A stretch of 64,000 bases of DNA, taken from an uncultured Desulfobacter sp. (GTDB lineage: Bacteria; Desulfobacterota; Desulfobacteria; Desulfobacterales; Desulfobacteraceae). Below the pieces are notes generated by a model, which saw only the letters and a list, made by a program, of their open reading frames with translations, ran no database searches and was not told the origin of the DNA. The position numbers and the translations under genes were made by a program. The DNA lies in assembly GCF_963665355.1 (NCBI RefSeq), contig NZ_OY762229.1:1736001-1800000 (forward strand), in the 5' to 3' direction. This document shows, piece after piece, positions 19,014 through 28,493 of this stretch. Each line of letters starts with the position of its first letter. Within the stretch, counting starts at the first letter, position 1.

Positions 19014-20662
19014 AGGAGTGCCTCCGCAGAGCTGCCCATAACCAATTCCTCGGGCGCCTGATCATGGCGGAGAGCCTTTGGGGCCGCATTCAGGGAAAGG
19101 CTGACTGTGAACACAGATCCCTGGCCCGGTTTGCTGGTTACCTCAATTTTTCCTCCATGGGTAGTAACAATGTTCTGGCATACCGAAAGGCCCAGACCAG
19201 TTCCGCCCTGTCCCCGCCGGGTCGTAAAAAAGGGATCCATGATCCGGGTCAGCAAGTTTTCCGGTATACCATGACCTTGGTCCTTGACCCGCAAGCAAAG
19301 ATAATTCCGGTCCGGTTCCAAAAACGTGGTGATTTCCAGGCCCTGGTCCCGGTCTGAAATCGCCTGGCAGGCATTCTGGATCAGATTGATGACCACCTGT
19401 TCCAATTTCTGCTGGTTGCCCCGGACCACCGGCAGGGAAGTGCCATATACCAGGCTGAAATGATCCGTTTTTTCATCAATCAGGTTCCGGGTCAGGCGCA
19501 CGGCATTTTTAACCACATGGTTAAGGTTCACGGTCTGGTCCATATCCACCTCTTCCTGGCGGGCGTAATCCTTCAGGTCCTTGACGATGCGTTGAATCCG
19601 GGCCGATCCTTCGAGGATACCCTCAAACAGTTGGGGGATTTTTTCTCTCGTTCGGCTGTATGGGAGTCCGCCCAGGCTGAAATCTCCATTTTCCCGGGAA
19701 TACCGGTCCAGCACTGGTACACTGCTTTTCCAGGCATCGATTAACAAGGGCGTATTGGACATGATCAAATGATTGAGATTGTTGATCTCATGGGCCACAC
19801 CGGATACCAGAATTCCCAGAGAGATCATTTTGTCGGCCTGAATCAGTTCGTTTTTCATCTGTTGTTCCAGGGTGATATCAGCCACCCGGACAATGGCGGC
19901 CCAGTTATGATAGCCTTTTTCCCGAATCGGATAAACAGTGACCCGTTCCAGGGCGTCTGGGTTCATCAGTCCGGCCCGCTCGTATTGTTTTTTGTGCCCA
20001 GACTCAAAAACTTGCTCCGCACAGCACCCTGCACAAGGCCGGGGCGTTGATTTAAAAATCTTATGACATTTCTGGCCCAGACATTGGCTGCCGGCTCTGT
20101 CCGCATAAATTTCAGCCGCCCGGTTCATCATCAGAATTCCCATGTTCCGGTCCAGAATAATCAGGGGGTCACAGATGCCGTCCAAAATCATCATCAACAG
20201 GTGATTGCTCTCTCTGAGTTGTTCCTGTGCCCTTTTCTGGGCACTGATGTTGGTGAACATACACCGGATACCAATGAGTTTTCCGTGTTCATCCATATCG
20301 GGTTTGGCCTGCATCAGGGTGTGGATAATCTCCCCGTCACGGGAGACCAGTTCCCGTTCGGCCATTAAAAAAGTACTTTCCCTGATTCGCCTTAAGTTCT
20401 GTTCACGGCACATTTTCTCCCGGGAGTCCGCGGTGTAAAACTTACTTATGGACCGGCCGATCACTTCGGTACGGGTATATCCCAATGAAGCCAGGAACAG
20501 GGCGTTGCAGTCCCGCAACACCGCATCCCCATGCTGATCTTCAAGCACTACATACATCACGGGAGCGTTTTCGAACAATTCCTGATAGTCGGCCTCATTT
20601 TTCTTTTCCAGCTCCCGGATCCTGAATTTCAATGCCTGACAATCGGCACAATGATCAGCCAT
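19010..20662 (-). CDS. PAS sensor histidine kinase
   Basis: This 550-residue soluble kinase partners with the sigma54 regulator downstream. It opens with a short Cys-rich start (HCADCQALKFRIRELEKK) that continues into a coiled coil. Two PAS domains follow, near residues 22-140 and 150-265. The second carries a cysteine-rich insert (CLGQKCHKIFKSTPRPCAGC) that could bind metal or sense redox state. The phosphorylated His is in SGVAHEINN near 291, with the N-box NLIQNACQAI and G-boxes DQGHGIPE and GTGLGLSVC. No transmembrane helix is visible, so it senses cytoplasmic signals. The four-base overlap with the regulator indicates an operon. Confidence 0.92.
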   Translation of the reverse strand: MADHCADCQALKFRIRELEKKNEADYQELFENAPVMYVVLEDQHGDAVLRDCNALFLASLGYTRTEVIGRSISKFYTADSREKMCREQNLRRIRESTFLMAERELVSRDGEIIHTLMQAKPDMDEHGKLIGIRCMFTNISAQKRAQEQLRESNHLLMMILDGICDPLIILDRNMGILMMNRAAEIYADRAGSQCLGQKCHKIFKSTPRPCAGCCAEQVFESGHKKQYERAGLMNPDALERVTVYPIREKGYHNWAAIVRVADITLEQQMKNELIQADKMISLGILVSGVAHEINNLNHLIMSNTPLLIDAWKSSVPVLDRYSRENGDFSLGGLPYSRTREKIPQLFEGILEGSARIQRIVKDLKDYARQEEVDMDQTVNLNHVVKNAVRLTRNLIDEKTDHFSLVYGTSLPVVRGNQQKLEQVVINLIQNACQAISDRDQGLEITTFLEPDRNYLCLRVKDQGHGIPENLLTRIMDPFFTTRRGQGGTGLGLSVCQNIVTTHGGKIEVTSKPGQGSVFTVSLSLNAAPKALRHDQAPEELVMGSSAEALL

Positions 20663-20811
20663 ATAATAACCCCTCCTGCAGGTAAATCTGCATCAGAATT
20701 GTTCCCAACGTAATCTTAATACCCATAACCCGATATTCTGGATAAGATAAACCGTTTTTACTATCCATTAACAAAATCTGCTCAACTCTTAAAGCGCAAA
20801 GGGAACAAGCC

Positions 20812-21087
20812 ATGGAGAAGCTTATAATGTTGTTTTCAGGCATGGTCAAGGGCTCGGGGATACTACCGATACTGCTGATAGGAAGATGCTTTTTGGCCCC
20901 CCCCCCGAAGGATAAAAAAATGTATGTCGCGTTTGTCTTGTTTACCGTGTTTGCAGGAATTTTCAGAGGATTGCCGCTATCGAACGATGCGAGCGGATTC
21001 GCTGGGCTATGGTTAGATCTATTTAATGCCAGGGTTCTCCTGGTATATTGTGGTTTGATTCCGTCCATTGTGCTTGGACTGATATAA
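20812..21087 (+). CDS. Small membrane protein, 91 aa, with poly-C tract
   Basis: I do not recognise this protein. It has 91 residues with about three hydrophobic helices (SGILPILLIGRCFL, MYVAFVLFTVFAGIF, VLLVYCGLIPSIVLGLI). AAGGGA lies seven bases before the ATG. A run of ten Cs at 20897-20906 encodes APPP inside the frame, so replication slippage would truncate or restore the protein. Its last 69 bases overlap, tail to tail, the end of the minus-strand diguanylate cyclase, which is unusual and lowers confidence. A minus-strand frame in the same place has no recognisable product. Confidence 0.45.
   Translation: MEKLIMLFSGMVKGSGILPILLIGRCFLAPPPKDKKMYVAFVLFTVFAGIFRGLPLSNDASGFAGLWLDLFNARVLLVYCGLIPSIVLGLI
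20897..20906 (+). repeat. Homopolymer tract of ten C
   Basis: Ten consecutive cytosines sit within the 91-residue membrane protein frame. Tracts of this length are prone to slipped-strand mispairing and to sequencing error. Confidence 0.85.
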
Positions 21088-22107
21088 CGCATGATCAGCC
21101 TTTGCTATCCAAGCCTTTGGGGTGACAGGTGTCTGCATGCCTGTCAGCAAAGATATGCCAAAGGACATGGTCACATTCATGGTTTTATTCTCAACAGGGG
21201 TTCCGTTTCGTTCAATCCTTGGGAAATCATACTTCTCTATAACGTGCCGTATTCGTTCTACGGCTTCAAAACCGCCTTGAATATCAGAATCTTCAAAAAT
21301 TATCAGAAACTCTTCCCCTCCGTATCGTCCGGCAAAGTCAAAACACTCTCTCATGGAATTGGATATAATCCTGCCAACCTCCTTTAAAACAAGATCTCCC
21401 TGGATATGCCCGTAATTGTCATTCACCGATTTGAAAAAATCGATGTCCCCCATGGCAAGGACAGCAGAACCATAAGGCCTGCGTTTAAAGCGAAGAATGA
21501 TTTTTTCAACCTCTTCCTTGATTCTTCCCGAATTATACAGGCCGGTAAGATCGTCATATTCCGCTTTTTGTTCAAACATGGTTTTCATGATGATGGTGGA
21601 CAACAGGCTGCACATAATTTCCATGGCTGAAATTTCAAAATCCTGGATACTGCGGCACTTCCCTGTACAATCTCCGCCCACAAGATAAATACCGCCAAAA
21701 TTGTCGGGCAGATATACATACCCGATCATGTCGCATCCCAAGCCTTTTACCTTTATATGGGAAGTTTTTTTATTTAATACGGCATGGACTTCATTGACGT
21801 AGCGTTTATCCCGGGCATCAAGAAAAAGACGAACTTTCCGGCCTTCCTGAAGATCAATCCTCATCAGGCCCGGATCCACGACCTTGATCACCTCAAGAAT
21901 CAGTCGGTTATTGATTATATTCGAAACCCGGTAAAGCACGCTTACGTTGAAATGCAGGGTTTCAGAGATGATCTTGAGGGGATAATTGAACCAGGCTGTT
22001 TTATCTTCGCCAAACTCAGAAGAATTCTGGTCCATGGATTTTAAATAGGAAGTCAGTTTTCCAAGGGCATTTAAAACCTGCCCGGCATTTGGTCTCGGTT
22101 TTCCCAT
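21019..22107 (-). CDS. Soluble diguanylate cyclase with GAF-like sensor
   Basis: This protein of 362 residues has an N-terminal GAF-like sensor (about residues 35-190, with a CDMIGYVYLP segment and CTGKC), then a GGDEF domain with the active motif GGEEF (DFAGRYGGEEFLIIFE). The usual inhibitory RxxD five residues before the motif reads ECFD, so product inhibition is probably absent, unlike the cyclase at 1.8-3.3 kb. There are no membrane helices. Its 3' end overlaps the small plus-strand membrane gene. It is divergent from alaC, with about 155 bases between the starts. Confidence 0.9.
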   Translation of the reverse strand: MGKPRPNAGQVLNALGKLTSYLKSMDQNSSEFGEDKTAWFNYPLKIISETLHFNVSVLYRVSNIINNRLILEVIKVVDPGLMRIDLQEGRKVRLFLDARDKRYVNEVHAVLNKKTSHIKVKGLGCDMIGYVYLPDNFGGIYLVGGDCTGKCRSIQDFEISAMEIMCSLLSTIIMKTMFEQKAEYDDLTGLYNSGRIKEEVEKIILRFKRRPYGSAVLAMGDIDFFKSVNDNYGHIQGDLVLKEVGRIISNSMRECFDFAGRYGGEEFLIIFEDSDIQGGFEAVERIRHVIEKYDFPRIERNGTPVENKTMNVTMSFGISLLTGMQTPVTPKAWIAKADHALYQSKHNGRNQTTIYQENPGIK

Positions 22108-22262
22108 GAGTATCTCCGTTTATGGAGTCAGCACTTTCATTTCACAGATCATTATCTGCTGTCCAGATTAAAAATTTGGTTTTATTAGATTCATAAAATC
22201 TGATATTCTTGTAACCTTTATTGATTTCATGTTTCAACCATTTATTTTTAGGAGCTTTTGAC

Positions 22263-23462
22263 GTGGAACAAGACAACATTATTCGGTTTGCATCCCGGAT
22301 GGATTACCTGCCGCCGTACCTTTTCGGTATGATCAATAAAATGAAAATGGATAAACGGCGCAATGGGGATGATGTCATTGACCTTGGTATGGGAAATCCA
22401 ATGGATCCCACACCCGATGCGGTTATTGAAAAACTGGTGGCGGTTGCCCAGGATCCCAAATCCCACAGATACCCGGAAAGTTCAGGACTTCCCAATTTAA
22501 AAAGAGAAATTGCCAAATATTACGAGCGTCACTACAACATCAGTCTGGATGCGGATAAAGAAACCTATTTCACCATTGGTTCCAAAGAAGGTATTTCCCA
22601 TTTGTGTCTGGCGCTTCTGGGCCCCGGGGACTGTGTTCTGGTTCCGGCTCCCGCCTTTCCCATCCACATCTATGCTGCGGTGATCGCCGGTGCAAATGTT
22701 TTGAGAATTCCTCTGACGCCTGAAAAGAGTTTTCTGGACAGGATTATTACAGTGTGTGAATCCTGTTATCCCAGTCCAAAGGTCCTTATGCTCAATTATC
22801 CCCATAACCCCACCGGTGTAGTAACGGATAAGAATTTTTATAAAGAGATCGTAAAACTTGCCAAACGTTTTAAATTCATGGTCATCAATGACTTTGCCTA
22901 TGCCAAGATCACCTATGACGGCTATGTTGCCCCAAGTTTCCTGGAAATTGAGGGCGCCAAAGATGTCGGTGTTGAATTCGGCTCCTTTTCCAAATCATAC
23001 AATATGGCCGGCTGGCGTATCGGATATTGCGTGGGTAATGAAAAAATTGTCGGGGCACTTGGAAAAATCAAAGGCTATTTTGATTACGGTATCTTTTCCG
23101 CCATCCAGGTGGCAGGTATTATTGCGCTTCGGGATTGTGATGACACTATCCCTGAGCTTGCAAAAATCTATGAAAACCGCCGGGATGTGCTTTGTTCAGG
23201 CCTTGAACGGATCGGGTGGGATATAGAAAGGCCAAAAGCCGGTATGTTTGTATGGGCAAAAATCCCGGAACCGTACAGCAAAATGGGCTCCATGGAATTT
23301 GCCATCCAGCTGATGAACAACGGCAATGTGGCCGTGGCACCAGGCGCGGGTTTTTCCGAAGAGGGCGAAGGGTATCTTCGCCTGGCCCTGGTTGAAAATG
23401 AAGAACGTCTGCGCCAGGCTGTACGGCAGATGAAAAAAGCCATGGATCAGATGAAAATTTAA
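22263..23462 (+). CDS. alaC: Alanine transaminase-type aminotransferase AlaC
   Basis: This PLP-dependent class I aminotransferase probably interconverts pyruvate and alanine (AlaC/YfdZ group). The family pattern is clear: RMDYLPPYLFGMI at the start, GMGNPMDPTP, YPESSGLPNL, the PLP Lys in GSFSKSYNMAGWR near residue 243, and a C-terminal GYLRLALVENEERL. The upstream open frame reaches 22221, but the GTG at 22263 is preceded by AGGAG with good spacing and gives 399 residues, so I use it. LL-diaminopimelate aminotransferase is the main alternative. A family-B repeat begins just after the stop codon. Confidence 0.88.
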   Translation: MEQDNIIRFASRMDYLPPYLFGMINKMKMDKRRNGDDVIDLGMGNPMDPTPDAVIEKLVAVAQDPKSHRYPESSGLPNLKREIAKYYERHYNISLDADKETYFTIGSKEGISHLCLALLGPGDCVLVPAPAFPIHIYAAVIAGANVLRIPLTPEKSFLDRIITVCESCYPSPKVLMLNYPHNPTGVVTDKNFYKEIVKLAKRFKFMVINDFAYAKITYDGYVAPSFLEIEGAKDVGVEFGSFSKSYNMAGWRIGYCVGNEKIVGALGKIKGYFDYGIFSAIQVAGIIALRDCDDTIPELAKIYENRRDVLCSGLERIGWDIERPKAGMFVWAKIPEPYSKMGSMEFAIQLMNNGNVAVAPGAGFSEEGEGYLRLALVENEERLRQAVRQMKKAMDQMKI

Positions 23463-23465
23463 TCG

Positions 23466-23613
23466 GTGTTTGAACAAAAAGTCACTCATCTGCGGCGTTG
23501 CAGGAAAATGTGCAATCCTCACATACTCAAGTATGCTCCGGTTGCACATTTTCCTGCGCCTTGCATCTGGGCAACTTTGTGGGCATTTGCCCCTCTTCGA
23601 GCCGTCCAAACAC
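23466..23613 (+). repeat. Dispersed palindromic repeat family B, copy 1
   Basis: The unit starts GTGTTTGAAC and ends GTCCAAACAC. Its core is an inverted repeat (ATGTGCAATCCTCACATACT paired with GTATG...GGTTGCACAT). It lies between the alaC end and the converging radical SAM gene, a position suited to a bidirectional terminator. Confidence 0.8.
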
Positions 23614-23687
23614 GGGTTTTCCATCCAGGCTCTTACTATAAATTGTAGCCTTTCAGGTCGGCTGATAGCTGTGGACCATCAGCCCAA

Positions 23688-24635
23688 TTATGTCAGACAC
23701 TTACCCTGGCAGGACTCTCTGGCTTCCAGGGTGTGTTGAATCATGTTGAATGTATCTCTGTATCTGGCCGACCATAACGGGGCCACAAGCTCATCCGGAT
23801 GGGGATCCCCCGTGATCCGCTGGATAATAACGGATTTGGGCAGCCTCTCCAGAAAATCGCAGACCAGGTCCACATAGGCCTGCTGTTCTAAGGGTGAATA
23901 CAGCCCCTGGCGATACATCTCATCCAGGGCTGTGCCCCGTACCACATAAAGCAGGTGAATTTTTACGCCGTTTACCCCCAAATCTGCCAGAATCCTGGCA
24001 TTTTCCAGCATCATGGCCCTGGTTTCTCCGGGCAGACCCAAAATAATATGGGCACAGACATTGAGTCTTTTTTTAGGCGCAGCCAGGGCCACGGCAGTTT
24101 GAAAAGCTTTAAAATTATGCCCTCGGTTGATCAGGGCAAGGGTGGCGTCATGGGCGGACTGAAGCCCGTATTCCAGCCAGACAAGATAGTCCTTTGTATA
24201 GGTGTCAAGAAGATCGATCTTCTCTTTGTCCACACAGTCGGGGCGTGTGCCCACAGCCATACCCACCACCCCCTCACAGGACAAAGCCTCGTCATACAGG
24301 GCTTTAAGATGCGCCACCGGGGCATAGGTGTTGGTAAAGGACTGGAAATAGGCAAGAAATTTTCTGGCCTTATATTTTTTTTGGGCCCCGATTTTGCCGG
24401 CCTCAATCTGCCGGGCAATGGAAAGCCCCCTGGCAAAGGCACCGGTTCCCGACCCTTTTGCATTGCAGTAAATACACCCGGATCTGGACAGGGTTCCGTC
24501 CCGGTTGGGGCAGGTCAGCCCGGCATCCACGGAAATTTTCTGCACCCGCTCGCCAAACAGGTTGCGAAGATAAGCATTATAATCCGAATACCGTTTAATT
24601 CGGTCAGGACCAGCCAAATTAATCCTCCATTCCAT
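23688..24635 (-). CDS. Radical SAM protein, TIGR01212/YhcC family
   Basis: This 315-residue radical SAM enzyme has the Elp3-like fold of the TIGR01212 (E. coli YhcC) group. Its iron-sulfur cysteines lie near residues 42-58 (LTCPNRDG...GCIYCN), and family blocks such as AYFQSFTNTYAPV, GTRPDCV, YGLQSAHD and HIILGLPGE are visible. The substrate of the family is not established to my knowledge. It is transcribed towards alaC, with repeat B between them, and is divergent from mnmG. Confidence 0.88.
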   Translation of the reverse strand: MEWRINLAGPDRIKRYSDYNAYLRNLFGERVQKISVDAGLTCPNRDGTLSRSGCIYCNAKGSGTGAFARGLSIARQIEAGKIGAQKKYKARKFLAYFQSFTNTYAPVAHLKALYDEALSCEGVVGMAVGTRPDCVDKEKIDLLDTYTKDYLVWLEYGLQSAHDATLALINRGHNFKAFQTAVALAAPKKRLNVCAHIILGLPGETRAMMLENARILADLGVNGVKIHLLYVVRGTALDEMYRQGLYSPLEQQAYVDLVCDFLERLPKSVIIQRITGDPHPDELVAPLWSARYRDTFNMIQHTLEARESCQGKCLT

Positions 24636-24801
24636 TCTTTTGCATTCATAAGCTCAAGCCTTTACAGCAGGCTTTAACCATACAGATTGCAAATGAATTT
24701 GCCAAGTCGAAGATTCGCAGCCAAAGCTTGACCAATAGCGGGCAGCCATTATATTTAAACTCTTTGGAACTAAATGGTATCCGTCCGGAACTAAGGATTT
24801 T

Positions 24802-26703
24802 ATGAACATTTTTAAAAACAGATATGATGTCATTGTGGTGGGGGCAGGGCACGCCGGGTGCGAAGCGGCCCTGGCCGCGGCCCGCATGGGCTGTGACACC
24901 CTGCTGCTCACCATTGATATGGACAAAATTGCCGCCATGCCCTGCAGTCCCTCCATTGGCGGTACAGCCAAGGGACAGCTGGTCAAGGAGATTGATGCCC
25001 TGGGCGGCTGGATGGCAAAGGTATCAGATTCATCAGCCATCCAGTACCGGACCCTGAACACCCGTAAAGGCCCGGCAGTCCAGTCCACCCGTACCCAGAA
25101 TGACAAGAACATGTATTCCCGGAATATGAAACATGTCCTGGAAAAGGCTCAAAATCTGGATCTCAAGCAGGCCATGGTGGAGTCTTTGATTATTGAAAAC
25201 AATGAAATCAAAGGCATTACCGACAACACCGGGTTTGAATATTTTGCAGACTGTGTGGTCATTACCACGGGCACCTTTCTGCGGGGCACCGTCCATATCG
25301 GTTCTTCTAAAATCCATGCAGGCCGCGCCGGAGAGTTTGCCTCCACAGGACTGGCTTTAAGTATTGAAGCCATGGGGCTTGAGATGGGCCGGATGAAAAC
25401 AGGCACCCCGCCGCGTCTGCACGCCGATTCCATTGATTTTTCACAATTCAATGTCCACGGATCAGACGAGGTGATCAGGCCTTTTTCCTTTTCCACCACC
25501 AAAGTAACAACCCCCATGTTGCCAAGCTTCATGGGCCAGACCAACCCGGGCACCCATGAGATAATCCGCAGCAACCTGAAGTATTCCGCCCTGTACGGCG
25601 GACACATCAAAGGCCGGTCCGCCAGGTACTGCCCCTCCTTTGAAGACAAGGTGGTCAAATTTCCGGACCGGGAATCCCACCATGTGATCCTGGAATATGA
25701 AGGCATCGACTCCAAGGAAATTTATGCGTCGGGCCTTGGCAACAGCCTGCCCCTTGAGATTCAGTACCAGGTGGTGCGGTCGGTAAAAGGCCTTGAACAA
25801 GCCCAGATCATGCGTCCGGCCTATGCCATTGAGTACGATTATGTGTCGCCTTTGGAACTGACGCCTGCCCTTGAAACCAAAAAGATTAAAAGGTTGTTTC
25901 TGGCCGGGCAGATCAACGGCACCTCAGGCTATGAAGAGGCCGGGGGACAGGGCCTTTGGGCCGGAGCCAATGCTGCGGCGAAAGTACTTGGCCGCCCGCC
26001 GTTTATTCTGGCCCGGTCCCAGGCCTATATTGCGGTCATGGTGGATGATCTTGTCACCCGGGGTACCAAAGAACCCTACCGCATGTTCACCTCCAGGGCG
26101 GAATACCGTCTGCTGCTGCGGGAAGACAATGCCGATCTGCGCCTGGCCCGGATTGGTTACGAATACGGCTTGACAGATAAAACGCGCCTGGATGAAGTTT
26201 CCCGGATCAAGGCAGACACGGAAAAAGAACTTGAACGGGTCAGCCGCACCGTGGTTAAACCCAGTGATGAAACCAATGCCTTTCTTGCCGCACACAACTC
26301 CAATCCCATTGATAACGGTGTTCCGTTAACCCAGTTGCTTAAACGTGCGGAGCTGAACTACGGTCTTTTGAAACAGATCGCCCCTGCACCGGAGCCTTTG
26401 CAGGAACGCGCGGCCCGGCAGGTTGAAATCGAAATCAAATATGAAGGGTATATCCGACGCCAGTACAATGAAATTAAAAAGTTTGAAGATCTGGAACGGA
26501 TAAAAATTCCGTCTGAATTCTCCTTTGATGCGGCCCACGGCCTGTCCAATGAGATCCGGGAAAAGCTCAACCGCATCAACCCTGCATCCCTGGGCCAGGC
26601 ATCCCGCATTGACGGCATGACTCCTGCGGCCATCTCTGTTCTCATGGTTGCCATTACCGCATTCAGACAAAACCGGCCCCAGGTCCCTGAGAATGGAAAC
26701 TGA
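24802..26703 (+). CDS. mnmG: tRNA uridine-5-carboxymethylaminomethyl modification enzyme MnmG
   Basis: With MnmE, this FAD enzyme installs carboxymethylaminomethyl groups on U34 of certain tRNAs. It has the N-terminal FAD dinucleotide-binding motif VVGAGHAGCEAALAAARMG near residue 12, the signature GTPPRLHADSIDF, CPSFEDKVVKFP and the GxNxxSGYEEAGGQG-type block (INGTSGYEEAGGQG), and the C-terminal domain that contacts MnmE. Its 633 residues are full length. The ATG at 24802 has AAGGA upstream. No mnmE is present in the window. Confidence 0.96.
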   Translation: MNIFKNRYDVIVVGAGHAGCEAALAAARMGCDTLLLTIDMDKIAAMPCSPSIGGTAKGQLVKEIDALGGWMAKVSDSSAIQYRTLNTRKGPAVQSTRTQNDKNMYSRNMKHVLEKAQNLDLKQAMVESLIIENNEIKGITDNTGFEYFADCVVITTGTFLRGTVHIGSSKIHAGRAGEFASTGLALSIEAMGLEMGRMKTGTPPRLHADSIDFSQFNVHGSDEVIRPFSFSTTKVTTPMLPSFMGQTNPGTHEIIRSNLKYSALYGGHIKGRSARYCPSFEDKVVKFPDRESHHVILEYEGIDSKEIYASGLGNSLPLEIQYQVVRSVKGLEQAQIMRPAYAIEYDYVSPLELTPALETKKIKRLFLAGQINGTSGYEEAGGQGLWAGANAAAKVLGRPPFILARSQAYIAVMVDDLVTRGTKEPYRMFTSRAEYRLLLREDNADLRLARIGYEYGLTDKTRLDEVSRIKADTEKELERVSRTVVKPSDETNAFLAAHNSNPIDNGVPLTQLLKRAELNYGLLKQIAPAPEPLQERAARQVEIEIKYEGYIRRQYNEIKKFEDLERIKIPSEFSFDAAHGLSNEIREKLNRINPASLGQASRIDGMTPAAISVLMVAITAFRQNRPQVPENGN

Positions 26704-26826
26704 CGCAACGTCAATCCCGGGAAGAGCGTTCTTTCCCTTGACTTCAATGGGTTGCGCGTTATTTTTATTACACATTTGTACTAAAATATAACCATATAGC
26801 TAAACGTAAAGGACTTAAGATATAAA

Positions 26827-27783
26827 ATGGCGCAAGATTACTACAAAACTCTTGGTATAAATAAAACGGCTACCCCCGAAGAAATTAAAAAGGCTTACAG
26901 AAAACTGGCCCTTAAATACCACCCGGATAAAACCAAAGGGGACAAGGCACTTGAAGATAAATTCAAAATCATCTCCGAAGCCTATGCGGTTCTCAGCGAC
27001 CCTGAAAAGAGAAAACAGTATGACACTTACGGGTCTGCGGATTTCCAGCAAAAATTTTCCCAGGAAGATATTTTCAGGAACTTTGACCTGGGAGACATTC
27101 TCAAAGAGTTTGGTTTTGGTGGCGGCGGGTTTAACCGGTCCGGCGGTTTTTCCTCTGGGTTTGGACAGGGCGGTGGAAAAACCTCGTTTTCAGGCATGGG
27201 GGGCAATCCCTTTTTTCAGAACGCCGGACCCGGAGGAGGAGGCGGCCGCAGAGCCCCGGCCCGTGGCAAAGACCTGGAATATGAAATTCCTTTGAGTCTG
27301 GACGAACTGCTCAATGGGGCTGGAAAAACCATCACCATTTCCCAGAACGGCCAGGCAAAAGCAATTGAAGTAAAAATTCCCAAGGGCCTGACCCAGGGCA
27401 AAAAAATCAGACTGGCAGGCAAAGGTGAATCAGGTGCCAACGGCGGTCCTGCCGGCAATCTTTACATAAAATCCAGCCCGTCCCTGCCCCCGGGCATTAC
27501 CCTGGAGGGTAATGATATCCTGATGGCAAAGGATGTCCGGCTCACCCAGGCTCTTTTGGGGGACAAGATTGAAGTGAATACCCCGTCAGGGAAAGCCATA
27601 AATCTGACATTGCCGGCGGGTACCGGTCACAAGGCAAAAATGCGTTTGCCGGGTATGGGAATCCCCCATATGAAAGGAAATGGTTGCGGAGATCTCTATG
27701 TTGTGATTAATATAGTAATGCCAAAGACTTTGGATCAAAAGCAGCAGAAGCTAATCGAAGAACTTAAGGAAACAGGACTGTAA
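26827..27783 (+). CDS. DnaJ-class co-chaperone (CbpA-type)
   Basis: This J-domain co-chaperone stimulates a DnaK partner. Residues 1-70 are a J domain with the essential HPD in LKYHPDKT. A Gly/Phe-rich linker follows (about residues 85-145, many GG and GF repeats), then two C-terminal substrate-binding beta domains ([16 protein letters not shown], then [18 protein letters not shown]). The cysteine-rich zinc domain of DnaJ is absent, so it is a type B (CbpA-like) protein of 318 residues. It is separated from hpt by only six bases. Confidence 0.92.
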   Translation: MAQDYYKTLGINKTATPEEIKKAYRKLALKYHPDKTKGDKALEDKFKIISEAYAVLSDPEKRKQYDTYGSADFQQKFSQEDIFRNFDLGDILKEFGFGGGGFNRSGGFSSGFGQGGGKTSFSGMGGNPFFQNAGPGGGGGRRAPARGKDLEYEIPLSLDELLNGAGKTITISQNGQAKAIEVKIPKGLTQGKKIRLAGKGESGANGGPAGNLYIKSSPSLPPGITLEGNDILMAKDVRLTQALLGDKIEVNTPSGKAINLTLPAGTGHKAKMRLPGMGIPHMKGNGCGDLYVVINIVMPKTLDQKQQKLIEELKETGL

Positions 27784-27789
27784 ATCAAC

Positions 27790-28311
27790 ATGCCAGAATT
27801 CATTCCTTTGATTTCCCAGCAGGAAATCCAGGAAAAAATCCGTGAGATTGGACAAAAAATCACCAGGGACTATAAAGACCTTGATCTTGTTGTTGTCGGG
27901 GTGCTCAAAGGATCATTTATTTTTCTGGCAGATCTTGTCCGGCACATCACCATTGATCATGAAATTGACCTGGTGGGGGCATCATCCTACGAAGGCACAT
28001 CGTCTACGGGACAGATTCAGATTACCAAGCCCCCCGATTTTGATCTGGAAGGACGTGATGTGCTTCTTGTGGAAGATATCGTGGATACAGGACGGACCCT
28101 GGTCATGCTTGTCAAATTCATGCAGGGGTTAAACCCCCGGTCCATAAAAATATGTTCGCTGATTGACAAAAATGAACGTCGGGAAGCGAAAATCAACGTG
28201 GATTATTCATGCTTCAGTCTCGATCGTGGGTTCATCGTGGGCTACGGGCTTGACTACAATGAGAAATACAGAAACCTGCCGGAAATTTTTAATTTAAAGC
28301 TGCAAAGTTAA
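27790..28311 (+). CDS. hpt: Hypoxanthine phosphoribosyltransferase
   Basis: This purine salvage enzyme converts hypoxanthine or guanine plus PRPP to IMP or GMP. It has 173 residues with the PRPP-binding motif VLLVEDIVDTGRTL, the N-terminal VLKGSFIFLADLVRHI segment, and the base-binding end DRGFIVGYGLDYNEKYRNLP, all in place. It follows the DnaJ-like gene after six bases and is probably co-transcribed. A family-B repeat lies 30 bases downstream. Confidence 0.94.
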   Translation: MPEFIPLISQQEIQEKIREIGQKITRDYKDLDLVVVGVLKGSFIFLADLVRHITIDHEIDLVGASSYEGTSSTGQIQITKPPDFDLEGRDVLLVEDIVDTGRTLVMLVKFMQGLNPRSIKICSLIDKNERREAKINVDYSCFSLDRGFIVGYGLDYNEKYRNLPEIFNLKLQS

Positions 28312-28340
28312 GAAGTTAATTGGTGCCTGAACGAAAACCC

Positions 28341-28466
28341 GTGTTTGGACGAAAAAAATTGCCCGTATGGAAGGCGCAGGAAAGTTTATAATCGGAGCAA
28401 ATTAATGTCTTTGAGGATTGTTTGATTTTCTGCGGCGACGTAGTGGGCAGCTTTTCGTCCCAACAC
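28341..28466 (+). repeat. Dispersed palindromic repeat family B, copy 2 (divergent centre)
   Basis: The outer arms GTGTTTGGACGAAAA and TTTTCGTCCCAACAC are inverted copies of each other. The left flank AAAACCCGTGTTTGGACG is identical, in reverse complement, to the right edge of copy 1. The centre differs from copies 1, 3 and 4, lacking the GTGCAATCCTC block. It sits between hpt and the zinc-ribbon gene. Confidence 0.65.
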
Positions 28467-28493
28467 TAACTATTCAAGTTAAGGGGATGCTCA

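Noticed and set aside
20655-21092. 145-codon minus-strand frame opposite the small membrane gene
   Set aside because: It has no ribosome binding site or recognisable protein and overlaps the kinase start and the cyclase end. The plus-strand frame is more protein-like.
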